Shown: positions 30,601 to 37,764, numbered from the stretch's first letter. The stretch: 64,000 bases of DNA from Tritrichomonas musculus (GCA_039105265.1 JAPFFF010000007.1:1488001-1552000); one strand, 5' to 3'. The notes: a model not told the origin generated them from the letters alone. A program made the numbers and translations.

Positions 30601-31308
30601 TTTATATTTTTCTGTTGCAGCTAATTCACCTATTTCATTTTCAAATTTCTTTCTTAAGAATGGAAATAATTTCTTTCGACCATAATCATTTAATTGTTCA
30701 AAATTAATTCTCCAATCAGTTGGTGAATCATTTAACATTTTTATATAACCATCAACAATTCTATCTTGATCATTTTCATTATTAATTTTCATGAATTGAA
30801 TAAATGAATCATCTTTTGAATGAGGTCTAATTGAATTCTGAATATTTAAGAAATAAGGATCAGTTGGTCTTTTTGGTTCATATTCATTTGATTTTGGCTC
30901 AGGAGGTGGAACTAATTTTCTCAATGGTACATTTTGCTCACTAACGGGCATTAATTTTCTCAAAGGTACATTTGGTGGTGCATTTGCAATTATTTCTTTC
31001 AATGATGATTTCTCTGGCTCAATTGGTGTCAATGGTGGGGGTTCAGTAAATTCTTTTTCTGGGGGTTGATTTAAATATTGAGGGAGATTAGAATGAGTTA
31101 AACCTTTAACGAACCAAAATATTGAATCTCCATTCAATTTTCCATCGTAACCATTTTCTTTCACTTTTTGTATAATATACTCATTTAATATTTCTTTACT
31201 CCGATCCCCATTCTTTTTAGAGAATTCTTTAAACGTTTCTTTACCATTCGTTAAGAGATTATAAATCTCCATTAATCTGTTAGGATTCGCTCTAATAGTT
31301 GTTGTCAT
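27652..31308 (-). CDS. polB: Protein-primed family B DNA polymerase
   Basis: 1,218 residues. Exonuclease motifs: ExoI WFCDFES near 556, ExoII FHNLAYD near 611, ExoIII YCHQDVRIL near 743. Polymerase motifs: A DFDAVSLYPSAI near 833, B LIMNSCYGKT near 970, C YYQDTDSM near 1063 and a KKMY (KxY-type) motif near 1118. This replicates the genome from terminal-protein primers, as in Polintons and virophages. The first roughly 540 residues form a large extension: a Pro-rich linker with duplicated NVPLRKL (about 115 and 128) and a conserved-looking block NDCCFIYALQQTGNYSES near 355 that precedes the exonuclease in related elements. The terminal protein could lie in this extension; that is inference. 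Promoter motif A lies upstream at 31336-31353. Confidence 0.95.
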   Translation of the reverse strand: MTTTIRANPNRLMEIYNLLTNGKETFKEFSKKNGDRSKEILNEYIIQKVKENGYDGKLNGDSIFWFVKGLTHSNLPQYLNQPPEKEFTEPPPLTPIEPEKSSLKEIIANAPPNVPLRKLMPVSEQNVPLRKLVPPPEPKSNEYEPKRPTDPYFLNIQNSIRPHSKDDSFIQFMKINNENDQDRIVDGYIKMLNDSPTDWRINFEQLNDYGRKKLFPFLRKKFENEIGELAATEKYKLSYSVGGQWHSVPLNGKTYEELLKNLTEENFIYQIEKNPGWEYDLEGQRLPEFSLFSQIKFSILKHPKHKNTVDGGFFKYLLKPGCPKVLIDYLVRLQIFDSLINEKTKKIKEELNDCCFIYALQQTGNYSESLLNQIRLRIQNRYLSQSSINHLCEEFNIHLNLTYIDDNSVAQKQSVRSMDKGKRKTYMGIQKAEPERTHKFNVYQKHYFIEEKTPFTYYYIKNIEKLDEDKYNKDWITDHWTKGRSFITSSNLIRELFKKNYFIPINYSQEHLLHSIFYNEIDQDISNTTLEYKDEYCCKLIEPKTKIIKQVETSYWFCDFESDTSSKIHIPFLCCLHSLDGKIKKEFLGEKCNINLLKYLPTDSICYFHNLAYDIRMILQNNNQNIKILSSIIKGNQCFNMTLKFENKKITFKDSYPIFSCKLSNLPLMFNIPCEKEIFPYKYYTFERLRTNKGQINEAGKEEDKTWTEQDYQLFRSNINKIKGCRLNNNEFDMWKYALFYCHQDVRILRESFVKFRQGFIQDFKIDPFKYISISSLANDVFNHKVYYGHDLYSVGGIVRKFCSYAVYGGRCMTAYNKKWHITEKLADFDAVSLYPSAIHRLYTVQGKPVVISKTELNYEFLSKQGAYIVEILVTGIHKHYPFPLIVKKTKDGNLNDDKFDKPFKMIVDNIYLEDLIEFQKIDFELIRGYYWPGKREYHIQKEIQKIFEKRLEYKSQDNPLQNLYKLIMNSCYGKTIERPIEKDFKYINDQDTLDNYWIKNYNKIVEDIELQNNMHAVRILRPIDKHFNFSLLGIHVLSMSKRIMNEVMCLAFDIGCHIYYQDTDSMHIEINDLPKLQKAYKEKYNRELIGKYLGQFHSDFPTINGHKEMPESIESYFLMKKMYIDKLQDSTGEIDYMTRGKGLTEQSIKYAYKNEFDNDPMKLYKYLYEGNQQTFDLTKGQPCFQMNKNMTVSTLNEFKRRISTPYKEGKREKYFEY

Positions 31309-31353
31309 GTTAACTTTCTTTTACAATAAAAATAATGGTCTGTCAAAACCGTT
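31309..31353 (-). promoter_or_regulatory. PolB promoter, motif A
   Basis: Reads ACGGTTTTGACAGACCATTA followed by TTTTTATTG on the minus strand, ending about 28 bp before the PolB ATG. This spacing is longer than for the small genes. Confidence 0.65.
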
Positions 31354-31370
31354 AATTAAAAAGAAAATGT

Positions 31371-31631
31371 TTATTTAGGTCGAGTTAATTGAAGAACGAA
31401 AACGTCTTTTATTAATTGTTCGATTTGAACACCACGTTCAGCAACTTTTCGATCAATTCTTTGGACAGAACTTTCTAAACGTTCCAATCTTGAAGTTAGT
31501 TCATCAAGTTGAGAATTTATTTTTTGCATGAGAACTTTCGTTATATTCAAATCATTTCGAACATTCGATAGAAAATCTCTTGTTTGATCATCAATCTTTT
31601 TCTTCTCTTCGAAAAAGTCAGGTTCACTCAT
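31371..31631 (-). CDS. 86-residue coiled-coil protein
   Basis: MSEPDFFEEKKKIDDQTRDF then an almost uninterrupted coiled coil (INSQLDELTSRLERLESSVQ) to the end. Preceded by motif A (CGGTTTTGACACTTCATTAT) ending a few bases before the ATG. One of at least eight small coiled-coil proteins in the 27-41 kb block. Function unknown. Confidence 0.7.
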   Translation of the reverse strand: MSEPDFFEEKKKIDDQTRDFLSNVRNDLNITKVLMQKINSQLDELTSRLERLESSVQRIDRKVAERGVQIEQLIKDVFVLQLTRPK

Positions 31632-31658
31632 TTAAAAATAATGAAGTGTCAAAACCGT
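31632..31658 (-). promoter_or_regulatory. Motif A promoter
   Basis: AACGGTTTTGACACTTCATT on the minus strand, followed by ATTTTTAA and the ATG at 31631. Confidence 0.65.
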
Positions 31659-31666
31659 TTTTTATT

Positions 31667-32374
31667 TCATTCCTGATAATGACTAATATATTCATCTATT
31701 AACCTCTTTAATTTATCTAAACATGTTTTTGAAGCAGTAATGATAGAACTATAAATTGAGACATCATTTGTCCCAAAATTCTTGCGAATAATATCTTTTA
31801 TATCTCTATTTGGTGTCATAGCTATTGGCATATTATCTTTGAAGTACCATTGATTTTTTTCTTTTGGTTTGATATCACGATAATAATCTTTATGACGTTT
31901 GACTAAATGTAATTTAACTTTTTCTGGATTATCTTTTAATTCTTCTAACCAAATTAAGAATTTATAATCATATTCTCTATTTTTAGGTACTAATCTTGGT
32001 TTTTGTTCAAGTCTTTGTTTTTCAAAATACTCATCTAATAATTTTAGAACAAAAAATGAATAAGTAGGTGAAGCCCAAATTGCTATATGATTTATTAATA
32101 ATTTATGAACATAAATTCCTTTCAAATTATTCGGTAAATTTGGTCGATTTTCTAATAACTTTTGGTCGGGCGGAATTCCGACTGACTCAGAAATAAATTG
32201 AAATAACTCCTTTGTTTGTTTATTTTCATTCCAATTCTTAATTTTCTTTGTTGATTGACAAGCACTAATTATACTATTTGCTTGAAACATATTATCTTTC
32301 TTTGAACGTATAATTCGTAAATGTTCATTATATTGTAACCATTCATAATTTTCATTTATTGGCTCTACTATCAT
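31667..32374 (-). CDS. KilA-N domain protein
   Basis: 235 residues. Residues about 15-115 match the KilA-N (APSES-related) DNA-binding fold: a strand-rich start, ANSIISACQSTKKIKNW, a helix ELFQFISESVG, then GIYVHKLLINHIAIWASPTY and FFVLKLLDEYF. The C-terminal half (FLIWLEELKDNPEKVKLHLV) resembles the DUF3627-type domain that often follows KilA-N or MSV199 in insect and giant viruses. Likely a DNA-binding regulator acting on viral or host transcription. Unlike neighbours it has no A or B motif; its leader is only A/T-rich, so it may be expressed with a different timing. Confidence 0.85.
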   Translation of the reverse strand: MIVEPINENYEWLQYNEHLRIIRSKKDNMFQANSIISACQSTKKIKNWNENKQTKELFQFISESVGIPPDQKLLENRPNLPNNLKGIYVHKLLINHIAIWASPTYSFFVLKLLDEYFEKQRLEQKPRLVPKNREYDYKFLIWLEELKDNPEKVKLHLVKRHKDYYRDIKPKEKNQWYFKDNMPIAMTPNRDIKDIIRKNFGTNDVSIYSSIITASKTCLDKLKRLIDEYISHYQE

Positions 32375-32422
32375 TTTTGTTTTTGTAAGAGGATAAAAAA
32401 ATAAAAAGATAAATTAAATTTA

Positions 32423-32800
32423 TTAATCATCATCATCCATTAGAAATTTTTGAAAAGAACTTATTTCAGCTATTAAAGCTCTTTTTTGAACTTTGTATTG
32501 ATCAAAACATTCTTGATATTCTTTCCATGCTGATTTCTCTTCTGTCTCAAGTTCAGTTTTTATTTTTTCATGATCTTCAATAATTGAATCAATTTGTATA
32601 TCTTCGAAATCTCTTTTGAGTTTATATAAGTTGTGTAAATCTTCACCATTATACCGTTGACAAAAAGAAATATCTTTCTCTTTTACTTTTGCTTCAGCCA
32701 AACGATTCATAGCATCATAGAATTCACTCATTGATTTTTTGAGTTTATCTTTCTTGTCCTCTATTAAATTCTGAAATACAACTTGAGGAACTCTCTTCAT
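32423..32800 (-). CDS. 125-residue coiled-coil protein
   Basis: Start set at ATG 32800 (MKRVPQVVFQNL). A longer reading frame to 32830 exists, but its first ten codons are the motif A promoter itself, so the downstream ATG is preferred. The product is an acidic coiled coil ending SFQKFLMDDDD. Function unknown. Confidence 0.7.
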   Translation of the reverse strand: MKRVPQVVFQNLIEDKKDKLKKSMSEFYDAMNRLAEAKVKEKDISFCQRYNGEDLHNLYKLKRDFEDIQIDSIIEDHEKIKTELETEEKSAWKEYQECFDQYKVQKRALIAEISSFQKFLMDDDD

Positions 32801-32837
32801 AAAAAGTGAAGTGTCAAAACCGTTATTCATTTTTTAA
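32801..32837. promoter_or_regulatory. Bidirectional promoter, 37 bp (A left, B right)
   Basis: Minus strand: AACGGTTTTGACACTTCACT then TTTTATG of the gene at 32800. Plus strand: AACCGTTATTCATTTTTTAA then the ATG at 32838. The two motifs share the central AACGGTT/AACCGTT core. Confidence 0.7.
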
Positions 32838-33125
32838 ATGTTGCCTCCTCATAGTTTGAATCTACTCAAAGAAAATTTGAATAGTTCAATTGATGAATTA
32901 ATTAGACAAATACATACTGTTGAAGAATTAGATATAGAGATTATGAAATTGAAGAATGATCCTGATTATGAAAGTTTCCTAGAGGAATTAGAGAAAGAGA
33001 AACAAAAATATGAATCCAAAAAAGCTGAAGTAATTCAAAACACTCAAACCTTAATCAACTTCATCGAACAAAAAAAATCAACCACAACAAAAAGAATAAA
33101 ATTATCAGTCATATTGAAAGAGTAA
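32838..33125 (+). CDS. 95-residue coiled-coil protein
   Basis: MLPPHSLNLLKENLNSSIDE followed by two long helices with heptads (ELDIEIMKLKND, LEELEKEKQKYESKKAEV) and a basic tail KKSTTTKRIKLS. Motif B lies directly upstream. Convergent with the gene at 33146. Function unknown. Confidence 0.7.
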   Translation: MLPPHSLNLLKENLNSSIDELIRQIHTVEELDIEIMKLKNDPDYESFLEELEKEKQKYESKKAEVIQNTQTLINFIEQKKSTTTKRIKLSVILKE

Positions 33126-33145
33126 AAAATTATTTTTTTATTTAT

Positions 33146-33385
33146 TTAACCTTTGTTAATTATTTCAATTAATTCTTCCAATTTTTGTTTCAAATCAGGT
33201 TGAGAATTATTGAAACTTGTGATAACTTCAGCCATTTTCGCCTTGAGAGCTTTGACAAAATCGATATAATGATCACGAAATTCGCGACTTTCCTCTGCAA
33301 AGTTTTGTAACATCATAACCCCTTGAGTCATGTCGTTCAATGCTTTTTCCAACATGAGTTGTTGTGCATCTTTGTTAGGATTCAT
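33146..33385 (-). CDS. 79-residue helical protein
   Basis: Start set at ATG 33385 (MNPNKDAQQLMLEKALNDM); the longer frame to 33427 would translate the promoter motifs. Helical with a short acidic-hydrophobic pattern, ending LEELIEIINKG. Preceded by a slightly variant motif A (CGGTTATGTCAGACCATTTT). Confidence 0.65.
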   Translation of the reverse strand: MNPNKDAQQLMLEKALNDMTQGVMMLQNFAEESREFRDHYIDFVKALKAKMAEVITSFNNSQPDLKQKLEELIEIINKG

Positions 33386-33436
33386 TAATAAAAAATGGTC
33401 TGACATAACCGTTTTAACCGCTTTCATTTTTATTAA
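33386..33436. promoter_or_regulatory. Bidirectional promoter (variant A left, B right)
   Basis: Plus strand carries AACCGTTTTAACCGCTTTCA and TTTTTATT right before the ATG at 33437, with the AACCG element doubled. The minus strand carries CGGTTATGTCAGACCATTTT before the ATG at 33385. Confidence 0.65.
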
Positions 33437-34720
33437 ATGTTGGTTATCTTTTTGATACTCATTAATCGCCCATCAATTGAAGGAATACCTGATGATGCTG
33501 AATGGATTTCTTGTTTTGATTGGGAAATTGTTAATGGAGAATGGAAATCAGTTATACCGAATGATGACTTAGAATGTTGGACAGATTTTGCAACAACAAA
33601 CAATTTAACAATTAAACAATCATTTACTGCCTGGAAATTTTGGATCATCGGAAAAAATTCTACCCGTCATGATGAGGCTGAACTATTTTGGAATTCTCAA
33701 AATTATCTCATCAATCAATATTCCAATGTTGAAAAAGATTGGATAATTGTTTTTGAATCAAATGAATTTCCCCAAATGCTAACAACTATTATTATTAATG
33801 TTCAACAACATAGAAGCACCCTATTTCGAGGTATTGCATATTTAAGAAATAAATCATTTCCAGCAATTGAAGGAATACCTGATAATGCTGAATATATTCC
33901 GTGTAATGACTGGGAAATTGTAAGTGGAAATTGGTTAGATAAAGATGATGATCCATCAAATGTGAACAGTCCATATCATAGATGCTTTGTTTCTGATTCT
34001 TCAGAAGGAGTCAAAAAGATAACATTTTATGGTTATAAATTTTGGATAATTGTTACGAATTCAAATTCTTTTTACCAAGGTGATCTTTTATGGAATTCAG
34101 AACATTATCTCTTTCCTGAAAAAATGTTACCAAATAATAAACCTTTTTTGATTGCTTATGAATCACCAACATTCTCACCAATTGATACAACATTATTAAT
34201 TACTATTCAACGTAATGCTCTCGGATTACGTGGGTTATTCTATCTCAAAGATCCTCCAATTCAAACACCAACATTTTCACCATCATTTAGCCCATCTTTA
34301 TCTCCATCTTTATCTCCATCTTTATCTCCATCAATTTCACCAACATTCCGCCCATCTTTATCTCCAACATTTAGCCCATCACGTTCACCATTACGTTCAC
34401 CATTACGTTCACCATCACGTTCACCATCAATTTCACCAACATTTAGTCCATCACGTTCACCAACATTTAGCCCATCAATTTCACCATCTTTTCAATTCAC
34501 TATATCAGATCAATTCTCTGAATCCTATTTTTTCAATTACTCATATCCCTTCTCTCCATCAGATATTGAACAAAAAAACGTATCAAAAATAATAGGTTTA
34601 TCTGTATCTATTCCATTACTAATTCTCATGATTCTTGCTCTTGGAATTATCTTTTACAAAAATCAAACCAAATTTCAAACTGAAAATTTTAATTCAGACT
34701 CTGACTCAGTTGGACTTTAA
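33437..34720 (+). CDS. Type I membrane surface protein with duplicated ectodomain and Ser/Pro stalk
   Basis: 427 residues. A short hydrophobic N-terminus (MLVIFLILI) could be a signal sequence. Two homologous domains of about 125 residues follow (around 12-140 and 145-265), each starting IEGIPD(D/N)AE and containing a DWEIV(N/S)G motif, a KFWII strand and LFWNS or LLWNS. Then comes a stalk of about 90 residues built of SPSLSPS/SPSRSP/SPTFSP units (about 280-365), typical of extended, O-glycosylated mucin-like stems. A transmembrane helix (IGLSVSIPLLILMILALGII) near 385-405 and a short cytoplasmic tail complete it. It looks like a virus-encoded cell-surface or virion-membrane receptor-like protein, possibly captured from a eukaryote. 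Motif B promoter. Confidence 0.8.
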   Translation: MLVIFLILINRPSIEGIPDDAEWISCFDWEIVNGEWKSVIPNDDLECWTDFATTNNLTIKQSFTAWKFWIIGKNSTRHDEAELFWNSQNYLINQYSNVEKDWIIVFESNEFPQMLTTIIINVQQHRSTLFRGIAYLRNKSFPAIEGIPDNAEYIPCNDWEIVSGNWLDKDDDPSNVNSPYHRCFVSDSSEGVKKITFYGYKFWIIVTNSNSFYQGDLLWNSEHYLFPEKMLPNNKPFLIAYESPTFSPIDTTLLITIQRNALGLRGLFYLKDPPIQTPTFSPSFSPSLSPSLSPSLSPSISPTFRPSLSPTFSPSRSPLRSPLRSPSRSPSISPTFSPSRSPTFSPSISPSFQFTISDQFSESYFFNYSYPFSPSDIEQKNVSKIIGLSVSIPLLILMILALGIIFYKNQTKFQTENFNSDSDSVGL

Positions 34721-34756
34721 AAAAATTAAATAAACAAATTTAATCTTTTTTATTTA

Positions 34757-35017
34757 TTAAGGAGTAGTTAAAATTTTCTCTCTTGAATTGTAGATTTGAA
34801 TCTTATTAAAGAAATCATGTTCAATCATTGTTGTGAAAACAAATGGTGTGTTATGAACTTCTTTCTTAAATCGATCAAGATTGTTATTTTCAAGATCATT
34901 GATCATAACATTTAATTTGAACATGAAAAATAACTTTAAATGTCGGAAATCAGACACGATATCATTTTTGAACAATTTTCTAAATTCTAATTCAAGGTCT
35001 TGTTCAGTAACAGTCAT
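34757..35017 (-). CDS. 86-residue helical protein
   Basis: MTVTEQDLELEFRKLFKNDI and two further helices; ends with REKILTTP. Preceded by a strong motif B (AACCGCTTTCATTTTTATTT) with a second AACCG just upstream. Convergent with the surface-protein gene. Not recognised. Confidence 0.65.
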   Translation of the reverse strand: MTVTEQDLELEFRKLFKNDIVSDFRHLKLFFMFKLNVMINDLENNNLDRFKKEVHNTPFVFTTMIEHDFFNKIQIYNSREKILTTP

Positions 35018-35049
35018 AAATAAAAATGAAAGCGGTTAAAAAACGGTTA
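35018..35049 (-). promoter_or_regulatory. Motif B promoter with doubled AACCG
   Basis: Minus strand reads ATAACCGTTTTTTAACCGCT then TTCATTTTTATTT and the ATG. Nearly identical to the rightward half of the promoter at 33386-33436. Confidence 0.65.
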
Positions 35050-35052
35050 TGT

Positions 35053-35316
35053 TTATTTATTCTTTAACGTTTCTTCCAATTTTTGGAAATTCTCTCTGTT
35101 GGAAGTTGCTAAAATCCCAACTGTCATTAGTAAAGAATGTAATTGTTCTTGTCTCTCTGGACGAGAATCGTTTTTTAAATCAATTTCTTGATCAAAGAAT
35201 TCTTCAGTCATTTTGATCATTTGATCACAAGTTTTTTCAATTTCACCTCTAGTGAATTTTAATAAATTTATTAATTCTTTTTGTTTTTCACTAGGTAAAC
35301 TTTGTTGGCCCTGCAT
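35053..35316 (-). CDS. 87-residue helical protein
   Basis: MQGQQSLPSEKQKELINLLK followed by helices with charged heptads and ending EETLKNK. Its leader carries the short B-like element GTTCATTTTTTAAATG, the same as that of the gene at 40798. Its 5' region also contains the 22-bp tandem repeats at 35421-35484. Confidence 0.65.
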   Translation of the reverse strand: MQGQQSLPSEKQKELINLLKFTRGEIEKTCDQMIKMTEEFFDQEIDLKNDSRPERQEQLHSLLMTVGILATSNRENFQKLEETLKNK

Positions 35317-35336
35317 TTAAAAAATGAACTTTTTGA
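35317..35336 (-). promoter_or_regulatory. Short motif B promoter
   Basis: AAAAAGTTCATTTTTTAA on the minus strand immediately before the ATG at 35316; matched by AAAAAGTTCATTTTTTTTAA upstream of the rightward gene at 40798. Confidence 0.55.
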
Positions 35337-35420
35337 GAATAAAAATTTTTATATAAAATTTTAGCTGGACATTTATGAAAAATTTTTTATTAAACTTTTT
35401 GTGAGTGAAAATTTCTGTTG

Positions 35421-35484
35421 GTGCATACTTAGTGTACATCAGGTGCGCACTTAGTGTACATCAGGTGCGCACTTAGTGTACACT
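35421..35484. repeat. Iteron-like tandem repeat, 22-bp unit, about 2.9 copies
   Basis: Unit GTGCGCACTTAGTGTACATC plus AG, at 35421-35442, 35443-35464 and 35465-35484. Each unit contains the palindromes GTGCGCAC and GTGTACAC (first copy GTGCATAC; second palindrome complete in the last copy). The repeats are clearly more GC-rich than the surroundings and lie in the longest non-coding gap of the replication block (35317-35485). They could bind a dimeric regulator or initiator. Confidence 0.85.
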
Positions 35485-35485
35485 A

Positions 35486-36010
35486 TCAAAATTTTTCCTT
35501 TTTAATTTTATAAATGGTTCGATAAACTCCACAAATTTTTCTTCTTTTATTTTTAAAATATTTTTTAACATTTCTTAATAATCCAAAACTTTGCTTTGAA
35601 ATATCTGTATTAAAAAATTGATTGTACAAATAGACAATTTCGTCACTTGGATATTCTCTATTTTTATCAAGAATTTTTAAAAAATCTTCAAAACAATTTC
35701 TTTTGTAGAGTCTTGTCTCCAATTCATCTCCCCAATCTGGAGGTCTTGGATTTCCGTGACGGTTTGGATTTGCTGGATGTTCTTCTATTTGTTTTTCTAC
35801 AATTTGATTAATTCCTGCATAAAATTCTTCTTCGTTTGGAGACGTTGATTTAGGTTCATTAAAATCACGGTCTATTTCCCATTCATCAATTTCATTATTG
35901 ACAACAAAGTTTTGAAAACTATTATTTAAATTTTGCATGTTTGGTGATAATTGATATTGAGGTGAACCCCCAGTTGAATAGTGTAGAGGTAATTCGTTAT
36001 CACTTGACAT
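35486..36010 (-). CDS. 174-residue protein with a D5-type C-terminal winged-helix-like domain
   Basis: The N-terminal 60 residues are Asn/Ser/Gln-rich and disordered. The C-terminal part (about 105-174) has the pattern NREYPSDEIVYLYNQFFNTD, then SFGLLRNVKKYFKNKRRKIC and GVYRTIYKI, which resembles the winged-helix-like module found at the C-terminus of D5-type primase-helicases (helix, small residue, F-G-x-x-L, then K/R-rich and G-x-Y-x-x-I). It is divergent from, and shares a 50-bp promoter with, the SF3 helicase gene, so a replication-partner role is plausible. Confidence 0.6.
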   Translation of the reverse strand: MSSDNELPLHYSTGGSPQYQLSPNMQNLNNSFQNFVVNNEIDEWEIDRDFNEPKSTSPNEEEFYAGINQIVEKQIEEHPANPNRHGNPRPPDWGDELETRLYKRNCFEDFLKILDKNREYPSDEIVYLYNQFFNTDISKQSFGLLRNVKKYFKNKRRKICGVYRTIYKIKKEKF

Positions 36011-36060
36011 TAATTAAAAAATGAAAAACGGTTTTGACAGTCACTTTTATTTTTGTATCG
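36011..36060. promoter_or_regulatory. Bidirectional promoter (B left, A right) of the helicase
   Basis: Plus strand: AACGGTTTTGACAGTCACTT then TTATTTTTG and the ATG at 36061. Minus strand: AACCGTTTTTCATTTTTTAA then TTA and the ATG at 36010. Motifs overlap at the central AACGGTT. Confidence 0.7.
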
Positions 36061-37761
36061 ATGAATCAGTCAACCTTCCTCTCTGATGATTTCTTAATTC
36101 CAGAAGCTAGACAAATGGAAAATATAAATGAGAATGTCTTTCCTCAATATCAAGGTCAAGAGTTTCATGATCGTGATTTTGAAATAAATACAAATCTCAT
36201 TCAATTGTTTCCTGATGATGTTGTTGGATTATTAAATTTATTTGAACCAACACTTGAAAATTTAACAACTTCTATCAAATATATATTTCGTTCTCCATTT
36301 GTTTCAAACGTTTTGTATGATATTGTGAAAAATTGGTACTTATCAAATCAAGATAATTCTGAACAAGATCTTCAAGCAATTGGTAGTCAAGAAAATCATC
36401 CAGAAGTTTCAAATCATTGGATCTTCCCAATTTTGAATGCACTCTCAGAACCTCAAAGAAATGTTATTTGGGAGAAATATTTCAATAATACAATTAACCA
36501 ATTTGTTCAAATTGATTTTGGTGAAGATTGTTCAATAAACTCATTTAGATATAAGAATTATGAAAGAAAATATTCTTCTACTGGAATTCGTGTTGGGGAT
36601 TTCTTTACTGATTTCAAAAAAGTTTGTTGTTATATTCAACTTGACAGAATCTTCATAATTAAAAAATCAAATACGTTAGAAATGTTAAATCCTACTCAAT
36701 TTGCACCAATATTAAAACAAATTAAATTAGGGTATTCAAAAGTTAGTAAAAAGAATAAGAAAGTAATTACTGCATTTGATGTTGTTTCCTTTGGAAAGAA
36801 TATGGATTTCATTACTTATGAACATATGAAATTCTTTTCCAATGATCCAAACATTTTTTCATATTTTCATTGGTATCCTTATTCAAGATTATTACTATCA
36901 AACCATCAACTTATTCAACCATTTTTGGATCATATTTTTAGAGTTATTGCAAATTCTAATCAAGAATTATATGATTATATCATTAAATGGATTTCATTTA
37001 TTTTTCAACATCCAGATGGTAAAACAGGTACTGCATTAGTTATTATTGGTGAACAAGGTTGTGGGAAAAATACATTTACTAATGTTCTTTGTCAACTTTT
37101 AGGTGAATATTCTGATCCAAATGCAAACTTTGATAATATTACAAGCAATTTTAATTTACAAATCTTAAACAAAAAATTATTGGTATGCTCAGAAATGTTA
37201 GATTATCATCTCATTCGAAAATATCCTCAACAACATGAAAGATTAAAAACATTAATCACAGAAAGATTCACTACTATTGAAGGAAAACATATTAATACCG
37301 AATCAAAAGAAAATGTTGCCAATTTCATCTTCTTATCAAACAATCCTGCTCCTATTCGAATTGATGAACACGATAGAAGATTTGTTGTTACAAAATGTTA
37401 TCCAATGATAGGTCAAGACTATTTTGCACCTTTACATAATCTTATTAAGACACAAGATTTCAAAAACAATTTAATTACTTTTTTCTTGACAGTTGATTTA
37501 TCTGATTTCATTCCAGCACAATTTCCTAATACCCAAGATAGAATGAATTTAATGAACTTTTCAAAACCTCCTGAAAAATTATTTATTGAGGAAAACTTAC
37601 AAAAATTCAGAAATGGTTATGTAGCTTTTGAAGCCTGGACTGAATTTAAAAAATGGGCAAAAGCAAAAAATTTCAGATCCATAACTTATCAAGAATTTCA
37701 TCAAAAAATTTTACAAGACTGCTCATTCAATAATAATGATAAGAAATATAGATTAAGGTAA
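36061..37761 (+). CDS. SF3 (D5-like) helicase
   Basis: 566 residues from ATG 36061, which follows motif A; the longer frame to 36034 would translate the promoter. Walker A GEQGCGKNTF near 330, Walker B-like KLLVCSEM near 374, and motif C NFIFLSNN near 420 followed by an arginine-finger-like DEHDRRF define a superfamily 3 helicase of the D5 kind. The N-terminal roughly 250 residues lack an obvious archaeo-eukaryotic primase motif. A C-terminal winged-helix-like domain (FEAWTEFKKWAKAKNFRS) is present. It would unwind DNA for PolB. Convergent with the tandem MSKL genes. Confidence 0.92.
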   Translation: MNQSTFLSDDFLIPEARQMENINENVFPQYQGQEFHDRDFEINTNLIQLFPDDVVGLLNLFEPTLENLTTSIKYIFRSPFVSNVLYDIVKNWYLSNQDNSEQDLQAIGSQENHPEVSNHWIFPILNALSEPQRNVIWEKYFNNTINQFVQIDFGEDCSINSFRYKNYERKYSSTGIRVGDFFTDFKKVCCYIQLDRIFIIKKSNTLEMLNPTQFAPILKQIKLGYSKVSKKNKKVITAFDVVSFGKNMDFITYEHMKFFSNDPNIFSYFHWYPYSRLLLSNHQLIQPFLDHIFRVIANSNQELYDYIIKWISFIFQHPDGKTGTALVIIGEQGCGKNTFTNVLCQLLGEYSDPNANFDNITSNFNLQILNKKLLVCSEMLDYHLIRKYPQQHERLKTLITERFTTIEGKHINTESKENVANFIFLSNNPAPIRIDEHDRRFVVTKCYPMIGQDYFAPLHNLIKTQDFKNNLITFFLTVDLSDFIPAQFPNTQDRMNLMNFSKPPEKLFIEENLQKFRNGYVAFEAWTEFKKWAKAKNFRSITYQEFHQKILQDCSFNNNDKKYRLR

Positions 37762-37764
37762 CTT

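Noticed and set aside
34215-34592. 125-codon His/Leu-rich ORF
   Set aside because: Alternate frame of the Ser/Pro stalk repeats of the surface protein; pure repeat artefact.
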